Shown here one piece after another: positions 1-6,660 of a DNA stretch of 11,921 nt. Location: positions 1 to 11,921 of the forward strand of contig RBNI01005941.1 in assembly GCA_003990745.1 (NCBI GenBank). The letters are read 5' to 3'. The position numbers were made by a program, and so were the translations under genes. The stretch comes from Jimgerdemannia flammicorona. Taxonomy: Eukaryota > Mucoromycota > Endogonomycetes > Endogonales > Endogonaceae. Positions within the stretch are counted from its first letter, which is position 1, and each line of letters begins with the position of its first letter. A model generated the notes under the pieces. The model was given only the letters and a program-made list of their open reading frames with translations. It did not search any database and was not told where the DNA came from.

Positions 1-1150
1 AAAAAAAAAAAAAAATGGGTCCAATACTATTCAGAGAAGGAGAGTGAGTTTTGTACAATTTCTTTATTTTAGAAGAGGCAATGGCTACATGTCAATATAC
101 CTATACTGATTGAGTATATAGCAGTATCTGTTTTGGAGTAGTATTTTCTGAGCTTAGAGCAACCACCACAGTATCTCTCTGATCTGGGCTTAACTATATA
201 AATTACTATAACCCTCTAGTCTGTCCTCAAGCTTGTCCTCTAGTCAGTCAACTAAAAGGTTATATACTAGTATTACAGAGCTTATTGTTGGAGTGGTTTT
301 TTTGACTATATCCTTCATACAATTATCAAAACACTAATAGTTATGTGTAGTGAGATATTATATTATATAGAGGTAGACAAAATGAGTGTAGAATTAGAGT
401 AATCATCACTTACTTCCAAAACTCTAACAATATTCCTAAGTATATCCCACTCACTTTCACTTATAGCCTCACTTCATATTTCTCTATCAACAGTAACTGT
501 TAAATCTATTGGCTTTTTTTATTTTGTTTTTTTAAAAAAAAAATTCTCAATCATCTGAAACAATTTGCTTTAGCTGACTGAAAAAAAGAATATATATCAT
601 AGCAAACTCCAGTATATGCTAGATCATTGTAAATATCAAGTTCCAATACATATAGATGTCCAATATCAGCTCTTTCAGGGCTAAACTAATTACTTTACAC
701 TATGCAGCAAATTTGTCTCATTATTGTGAAAATGATTAGACTGATACAATTAGTTTATATAGCTTAGAAACTATACTCAGGACCCCCTTCTCTTTCAGAT
801 GTTGTGTCTATATATGTAAGATAGTCCTAAACAGCAAAGTTCAGTACATGGGCCTAGCATCACATATGACAGCTTTCTATACTAAAGGCCACATTTTTCT
901 ATTTGAGACTAGCTGCTGAAACTTAGAAAAACAATGAGTTATTTATAATATTATCTATCATAATGGTCAAAATCTGTACTTGAAATATTCAGTTGGCAAA
1001 TTTATGTAAAAATAAATAACTATTAAAATCTGTTTTATTTTAAGACCTCTCTCAAAATATCAACATAATGGCAAGTCTCTCTTTTTTACCTTAGTTGTAA
1101 TTCTAAGCTTCTAGATATAACTAATAAAAGTATCTATGATGTTTTTTTCA
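1..1150. other. AT-rich sequence with no recognisable gene
   Basis: The window opens with 15 A residues. The stretch is stop-rich in all frames and I recognise no domain in it. It contains a T-run/A-run junction at about 528-542. It lies directly upstream of the pol remnant, where gag and protease of a Ty3/Gypsy element would be expected, so it may be their mutated remains, but I could not match any gag zinc knuckle or protease motif. No long terminal repeat was found by eye. Confidence 0.5.
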
Positions 1151-3088
1151 GAATAAGAGCCAGCAAGTTTGATGAAGTTAGAATAAGAATTCATTAGATC
1201 CAGTGTATTACCCTATAGTGCACTAGTCCTCTTTATTATCAAGAAAGAAGACCTGTAAATATATATTAATTATTGAGACCTTAATGAACAGACCATCAAG
1301 TACTATTGCCTACTACCCAGAATTGATGAAATATTTGATAGACTTACCAATCCATAATTCATAAGCTCTTTTGATCTATAAAATAGCTATTGGCAAATTG
1401 CTATAAAGGAAGAAGACATCTACAAGACAGTCTTCTGAACTCACTATAGATATTTTGAGTTCTTAGTTATGCCTTTTGGCTTAACTAATGCTCTTGCAAT
1501 CTTCCAGATACTGATGAATACCATCCTATATCTGTATCTAGACAAATTTATTATCTACATTAATGACATTCTAGTCTTTAGCAAAACTCTGGAGGAATAT
1601 CTTGAACATCTTGAACTGGTACTACTGAAACTCCAAGAAAACTGACTCTTCACAAAACTCAGCAAATGTGAATTCCTTCTGAAAGAAATTCAATTCCTTA
1701 GACACATTGTTACACCCAATAGAATCAAAGTAGACCTCAGCAAAATCTCTGTAATCAAGAAATAGCCCAGACCCAAGAAGCTGAAGGACCTCTAGTCATT
1801 CCTAGGACTAGTAAACTATTACTAGTAATTTGTTGCAAACTTTGCCAAAATTGTTACTGCTCTTATCTAAATGACTAAGTACAGCAAGAAAAAAGAACAG
1901 CCCTAGACTACAAAGTAAGAAAAAGACTTCAACAATCTTGCAAATTGGAGATCGGAACAAAACATAGCCTTTCAAGTATTGAAAGATGTCTTGATAACCA
2001 CTCCAGTACTTCAAGTGGCAAATCCTGCCCTACTATATGAAGTTGCCACTAATGCCTCTGATTTAGCTCTTGGAGTAGTACTTATATAAGAAGAATACCC
2101 TGTGGCCTACCACTCCCACAAGTTCAATGATACTAAAATCAACTATATAATCTATGAGAAGGAAATGCTAGTCATTATAGACACTCTGATCAAATGACAA
2201 CTATACCTAAAAGAAGCATACTTTACTATATTGACTGATTATAAATTATTAGTCAATATTAAAACCCAGACTACCCTTTCCCAAAAGTAAGCCAGATGGA
2301 TGAAAGTACTCACCAACTTTGACTATGAAATCCAGTATCATCCTAGTAAGAAAAATATTATTGCTAATATAATCTCTAGACTATCAATCAAAGAAATTAT
2401 CCAAACCCTCACATTAATTACCAACTCTATTATGGAACAAATTATTACAGTATGTGCTGATAATAAAAAAGCTCAAATACTTTAAGAAATCCTGAGTAGT
2501 GATAATACTGACAAGTACATCTAGTATCATCAATATTAACTGAAGAACAATACTATCTACTATAAGAACAGATTGTATATTCCTAACAATCAAGATCTCT
2601 GAAGGACTATCTTATTTAAATGTCATAATGCCCCTACAGCTGGACATTTAGAATTTGACAAATACTATGAAGTTATTTTCCAAAACTTCTATTGGCCCTA
2701 TATAGCAGATTAGCTAAAGACCTATATCACTTCCAGTAATGTCTATCAATATAACAAGTCCTCAACACTAGTAAAACCTGGTCTACTCTACTTTATCTCA
2801 GTACTATCTGCTAATTGAGAACAAATCTCTATAGACTTTATTGTACAACTGCTTTAAACTAAGAATGGAAAAGATACAATTATTGTCTTTATAGACTATT
2901 TTAGCAAATAAGCCTATTTTGTGCCAACTACTACTATTGCAACAGTATTAAATATAGCCATACTCTTGTTTGACAATATTTTCTACTATCATAGTCTCCC
3001 TAAGATTATTGTTAATAACTAAGATCTGAAGTTCACTAGCCATTTTTGGAAAGCCCTCTATACATACCTTAGAATTTCAGTAGCTTGG
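1151..3088 (+). mobile_element. Degraded Ty3/Gypsy retrotransposon pol (RT, RNase H, integrase remnant)
   Basis: One reading frame can be followed from about 1151 to 3088 if stops are ignored. In order it shows an RT fingers region with the LPRIDE motif (1313-1330), the first RT catalytic Asp (1373-1375), MPFGL and the RT active-site motif read as YIND (1556-1567), the EFL..E and SFLGL..YY motifs that follow RT in this superfamily, an RNase H region (about 2040-2260, with TDYKLL near 2238) and its YHPSKKN motif (about 2336). An integrase follows: a zinc-binding region that keeps HNAPTAGH (about 2624-2650), the core motif IDFI (2831-2842) and a second core motif read as VNN (3011-3019). More than ten in-frame stops are present. 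Order RT, RNase H, integrase identifies Ty3/Gypsy rather than Ty1/Copia. It is a dead pseudogene: catalytic aspartates are Asn in RT, RNase H and integrase, and integrase breaks off before its third acidic residue. Confidence 0.93.
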
Positions 3089-3600
3089 AGATTGTGTGCT
3101 TACAGATTCACTATTATATCTCTATCAGTAGTTACACTACTGTCCTCAGCCACAGCTCCTTCTGCCCCTATGCTTGCTTCCCTAGGTATAGGACTCTCTA
3201 TCCTTCTCAGGTTAGTCTTATCTTTTCTCTTAGCTATACCAGCCCAAGTACCTACTGGTCATCCTCTCTCCTTCACCTTATCAGCAAAATTTGCAGACTT
3301 AGATCTGTCCTCATTTCTACCTGATATCAGTCTCTCTCCAGATCTCTCACCACTATTCACACCTCCAAAAGTACCTATTCCTAGGCTGTAACTTCTCCTT
3401 ACATACTGCTAGCTAAATGCTTCAGATCTATCTGACTCAGCATACCTATCAGAACTCTTACTCAATAATATATTACTAGTATCTTTTCTCTAAGTTGTAT
3501 TGAAAAGTATTAATTGAAGTTTGTATAATATAAATTATATCAGAGAAAGATAGATTGAATTGAAGTATTATTAGTACTATGAACTATTAAAGACTGACCT
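3089..3600. other. C/T-rich segment after the integrase break; open frame 3092-3391 of doubtful meaning
   Basis: Homology to integrase stops at about 3088, and a different sequence rich in TCT/CCT words begins. It holds a 99-residue open frame (3092-3391, + strand, no ATG at its start) rich in Ser, Leu and Pro. It is in the same frame as pol, which has a one in three chance by accident. It has no CpG, so it shares the mutational history of the block. I recognise no domain. It may be part of another element (for example a gag or linker) into which the pol was broken, or a chance open frame made by low-complexity pyrimidines. I do not call it a gene. Bases 3400-3600 hold nothing recognisable. 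Confidence 0.4.
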
Positions 3601-3684
3601 ATTAATATATATTTTTGCATATGTATTTGCATACATATGTATTTATATATATGTGTTTATATATATAGATATATCTAGTATATA
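3601..3684. repeat. AT-rich microsatellite and TATATA tract
   Basis: A run of TATATA/CATATG/TATTTG words with local palindromes such as CATATG...CATATG, running straight into the minisatellite that follows. Non-coding low-complexity DNA. Confidence 0.75.
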
Positions 3685-3701
3685 AGTTATGTAGAGAATT
3701 C

Positions 3702-3924
3702 AAATTGGAGGATTCAGATTAGAGGATTTGAATGAGATAATTTAGATTGAGTGATTCAAATTGAGTAGTTCAGATTAAGTGATTTAGATTGAGTAATTCA
3801 GATTGAGTGATTTGAATTGAGTAATTTGGATGAAGTGGTTCAGATAGAGTAGTTTAAATAGAGTAGTTCAGATAGAGTAGTTTAAATAGAGTAGTTCAGA
3901 TAGAGTAATTCAGATAGAGTATTT
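3702..3924 (+). repeat. 14-bp minisatellite, about 16 units
   Basis: From 3702 the sequence divides cleanly into 14-base units with the consensus AGATTGAGTGATTC or AGATAGAGTAGTTT. I count 15 full units and a last one of 13 bases. The last third (about 3842-3924) is nearly a higher-order dimer in which units ending TTC and TTT alternate, so its effective period is 28. Many differences between units are C/T or G/A transitions, as expected of a tandem array altered by RIP-like mutation. A 14-base period is not a multiple of three, so this is not a coding repeat. Confidence 0.93.
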
Positions 3925-4030
3925 GAATTAATCTGAATTGATTTAAATTATTTCAGATTTGAGATTTAGGTCAAACTATTATATAATAAACTAAATCTAG
4001 ATTTAATTCAAATTGACTCATTTAGAGTAC

Positions 4031-4330
4031 TAAATCTAGGCTAGCTATTATCTAGTAGCTTGACTATACATATCAGATATAGTAGAGCATTATTACCTAT
4101 ATCTCATTCTGTATACTATACTCTCTCTACTACTAGAGAGAAAGTAACTATATATCTATGATCAAAGATATATATCCAAAACTCCAATATATATATAAGA
4201 CTATACTTGAGCTAAATAAAATAGCCTCTGCTGTCTAAATAAATTAATAGATAAAGAAAAAACTCCTTCAAAAATACAGAATGATAAGTAGGACCTAGTT
4301 CTCTCTAATAAGGTAAATAAAGGACTTATA
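4031..4330 (+). repeat. Inverted repeat, left arm (about 300 bp)
   Basis: This arm matches the reverse complement of 5190-5478 over its whole length, with scattered substitutions and small gaps. The best anchors are a perfect 19-base match (4031-4049 with 5460-5478), a block around 4164-4200 containing a TATATATAAG sequence, and a perfect 17-base match (4209-4225 with 5293-5309). Many differences are transitions. It could be one long terminal inverted repeat of a DNA transposon, one of two LTRs inserted in opposite directions, or half of a fold-back element. The TATA-like sequence inside would suit an LTR promoter, but this cannot be decided here. Confidence 0.85.
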
Positions 4331-5189
4331 TATAGGACAGAAGGAGACTTTTAATATTCTACTACTCAAGTCTATAGACTTTAATTATATTATTATATCA
4401 GCTCTCAGTTCTAGTTAAGTATAGCCAAAATATCTGATCTAGATAGCCTCAGATTCTCTGACTACTCTCAATAATTAGAGCTCAATTTTACATATTACTA
4501 AAAATAATCAATAGTAATACCTACTATCTAATCATCTCATATTAATCAGAAGACTCTATTAATGTAATATCCCAATCTAGTACTCTACTGATTTATCATT
4601 ATTACTCTTCTTTCTATCTACATATAATAGCTATCTTTTCTCTCATCCTGATCTTACTCAAAAATAGTCATCTATATTAGAACTATACTTATTAAAAAAC
4701 TTATCAAAGTTCAGAGGACTCTACTATAGATATAAGGATCTGTAGATAATCTATACTAGTACTTAATACTTAAGATTAGCTAACTCTCTATATAGCCCAT
4801 AATATATCAAGATGATATCTTATTGATAATAATAAAAGGAAGAAACTATATCAAAATAGATATACTTCAGATATAGCTAGAGATTAAACTTAAGTAATAG
4901 AGTATTAAAGATCTTCTTTTACCTTATATATATTCTTTTAACTATAGATAAGATCATCTTTTAAAATCATTTAGCAGACAAATTAAGGTTTGAAAAAAAT
5001 GATTTTTTAAAATATTGTTTTTCTGTTAAAAATATATCTCAATTTGTTTAAAAAAAATTTTTTTATCAAAGATAGAATTATTATATAAAAAATTATTAAT
5101 AAATTTTTTTTTAAAAGCTATTATGATTTTAAAAAATTATAAACTTTTAAAATCTTGTCTCTAAATATAAGTACAAAACAGTCAAAGAA
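4331..5189. other. Interior of the inverted repeat, extremely AT-rich, no recognisable gene
   Basis: 859 bases between the two inverted arms. All six frames are full of stops. The stretch at about 4980-5155 is almost only A and T, with long A-runs and T-runs. I looked for transposase, gag and RT motifs and could not support any. If the arms are terminal inverted repeats, this would be the decayed body of a short or non-autonomous element of about 1.45 kb in all. Confidence 0.6.
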
Positions 5190-5478
5190 ATATGTCCTCT
5201 ACTTATCTCATTAGAGAGAATTAAACTCTATCTACTATTCTATATTTCTTAAAGAGTTTTCTTTATCCGTTACTCTATTTAAGATAGCAAAAGCTATTTT
5301 ATTTAGCTCAGATATGGCCTTATATATATATTGGGATTTTGGATATATATCTTTAGTTATTAGTATATGGTTACTTTCTCTCTAATAGTAGGAAGAGCAT
5401 GGTGTACAGAATAAGATACAGACTAATATATGTAAGTTCTACTATATCTAGTATTAGGCAATAGCTAGCCTAGATTTA
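5190..5478 (-). repeat. Inverted repeat, right arm (about 289 bp)
   Basis: Partner of the arm at 4031-4330, in opposite orientation. It contains one of the two CpG sites of the whole AT-rich block (about 5267), so it may be slightly less mutated than the left arm. The outer edge is sharp: similarity ends right after the 19-base perfect match (5460-5478). I saw no clear target-site duplication outside the arms. Confidence 0.85.
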
Positions 5479-5654
5479 ATAAGGGTATAGTATTTGATAG
5501 AGAAGTGGAGGAGGGTTTTGGCCTATATAGTCTAGATTCTCTTTCAATAAAAATCTATGGAACTTGAGACTATTAAAAATAAAAAATAAAATAAAATAAA
5601 AAATAAGTCTCTATTAATAAAAATTTAGTAATAATAGATCCTTTATCAATAGTC
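5479..5654. other. AT-rich spacer with A-rich low-complexity tract, edge of the repeat block
   Basis: This stretch carries an A-rich tract of AAAAT/AAAATA words at about 5573-5605, close to two copies of a CTATTAA-like word. Composition changes to normal from about 5655, where CpG reappears (5657, 5715, 5761). No gene is seen. Confidence 0.6.
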
Positions 5655-5849
5655 TCTACGAGAATTCAGCAACTATGAGCATTTAGAATTTCATTACTGA
5701 TCTATCAGAAAAACGATCTTTTTAATTGATATTTATCAGTAATATGTGACTGAAAAAAAATCGCCAGTGGCATACTTTTTATGAGAAAACCCAATTTCAA
5801 AGAGGTATTAAAGAGACGGCAAAGCCACTATTACGATTTTCGGATCACA
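5655..5849 (+). promoter_or_regulatory. Presumed promoter and 5' leader of the bL19m gene
   Basis: About 195 bases between the repeat block and the chosen start codon, the only room for a promoter in normal DNA. It is AT-rich with several A-runs and T-runs, common in fungal promoters, but I see no clear TATA box or named factor site. An in-frame ATG at 5781, 69 bases before the chosen start, lies in this leader. Confidence 0.4.
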
Positions 5850-6416
5850 ATGATATTGTTACAGCGTTGCGTCCAGAGCCCTATTATGAGGCGCTTGTCG
5901 TCCACCGCACAAGCCAAAAACTACACTCCCCCCGCCTCCGTCATCGTCCCCTCTCCGCAATACCCTACTCCCGTCGCCAAGAAGCATAACCTCGTCCAAA
6001 TCCTCTCAGAAGAGCAGATGCGCCGTCGCGACACGGATGGCCGCATGCACCTCTTCTCGCGCAAGAACCCGCACTGCGTTGTACCCGGCTCTGTTCTGCT
6101 TGTCGAAAACTCCACCTCTCTATCAAAGAACACCACGACTACCTTCATGGGCATCGTCATCGCCATCAGCCGCAAAGGGATCGACACCAGCTTCACGCTG
6201 CGCAATATCGTCATGAAGGTTGGCGTCGAGCAGCGCTTCTTCCTGTACTCGCCCATGCTCAAGACCATCAAAGTCTTGCAGAGGTCATCCGAGAACAAAT
6301 TTCGAAGGGCGAAACTCTACTATCTGAGGGATCAACCTGGGAAGGTGTTCCAGCCGTTGCAAGGGCTATGGAAGCAAGAGCAAGCGGAGGTGGCGGGTGG
6401 CAATGCGCGAAAGTGA
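5850..6416 (+). CDS. Mitochondrial large-subunit ribosomal protein bL19m
   Basis: Structural protein of the mitochondrial ribosome large subunit; yeast Img1 belongs to the same family. The intronless frame gives 188 residues from the ATG at 5850. The bL19 core is clear: PGSVLLVE (residues 79-86), the TFMGIVIAISRKGIDTSFTLR stretch (from residue 98), KVGVEQRFFLYSP (about 123-135) and the strongly conserved RRAKLYYLRD (152-161), which marks the rRNA-binding end of the family. The N-terminus is basic and rich in Ser, Thr and Ala with no acidic residue, as expected of a mitochondrial targeting sequence. I chose 5850 because it gives the most typical presequence; ATGs at 5781 (211 residues) and 5886 (176 residues) are in frame and cannot be excluded. 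It is convergent with MPP10, 244 bases away. Its codons are normal, unlike the repeat DNA just upstream. Confidence 0.95.
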   Translation: MILLQRCVQSPIMRRLSSTAQAKNYTPPASVIVPSPQYPTPVAKKHNLVQILSEEQMRRRDTDGRMHLFSRKNPHCVVPGSVLLVENSTSLSKNTTTTFMGIVIAISRKGIDTSFTLRNIVMKVGVEQRFFLYSPMLKTIKVLQRSSENKFRRAKLYYLRDQPGKVFQPLQGLWKQEQAEVAGGNARK

Positions 6417-6660
6417 GGATGTATTTTAGTTTGAACTTACAAAGCGACGCGAGTAGAAAGGTGTTTTGTAGGGCGATAGGGAGCCAGAAACTTTGTATAC
6501 GATATTTGAAGTATAGACTTAGATCCTCTCGCCAAAACTTCTAACCGTGGTTCCCGTTCTTACGATTTCCAAATTACATCTATGCGAAAAGTTCATTACA
6601 ATTGAACGTGCCATATTATACAGTTTACGAGCAGGACACACCAAAAATGCTGCACTCCCT
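6417..6660. other. Convergent intergenic region between bL19m and MPP10
   Basis: 244 bases between two stop codons that face each other. It must hold both 3' untranslated regions and polyadenylation sites. I see no gene and no canonical AATAAA. A small imperfect hairpin (GTTCA...TGAAC) lies at about 6590-6606. Confidence 0.6.

Larger units (their letters stand above)
1..5650. other. AT-rich, CpG-depleted repeat block (RIP-like isochore)
   Basis: The whole left half is strongly AT-rich, with endless TA-rich words and no long open frame of normal composition. Reading it by eye I find only two CpG dinucleotides, near 1954 and 5267, while the gene block to the right is full of them. The recognisable coding remnant in it carries stops that are explained by CAG/CAA to TAG/TAA and TGG to TAG/TGA. 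Known from fungi: this is what RIP or a related cytosine-methylation and deamination process does to repeats, giving AT-rich blocks between gene islands. Inference: a transposon graveyard, probably heterochromatic. Simple AT bias alone would not remove CpG so completely. Confidence 0.9.

Noticed and set aside
1808..2014. 68-residue open frame on the - strand inside the pol remnant
   Set aside because: It is the shadow of the RT-RNase H segment on the other strand; no domain and no upstream signals.
2300..2485. 61-residue open frame on the + strand as a separate gene
   Set aside because: It is a stop-free piece of the pol remnant in the same frame, around the YHPSKKN motif of RNase H.
3702..3924. 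CRISPR array
   Set aside because: Units are directly adjacent 14-mers with no spacers, in eukaryotic repeat DNA.
4331..5189. Copia-type gag or transposase in the core between the inverted arms
   Set aside because: I could force short look-alike stretches by ignoring stops, but no conserved motif or stable frame supports it.
5921..6298. 125-residue open frame antisense to bL19m
   Set aside because: The + strand frame carries all bL19 motifs; the antisense product is an overlap shadow.
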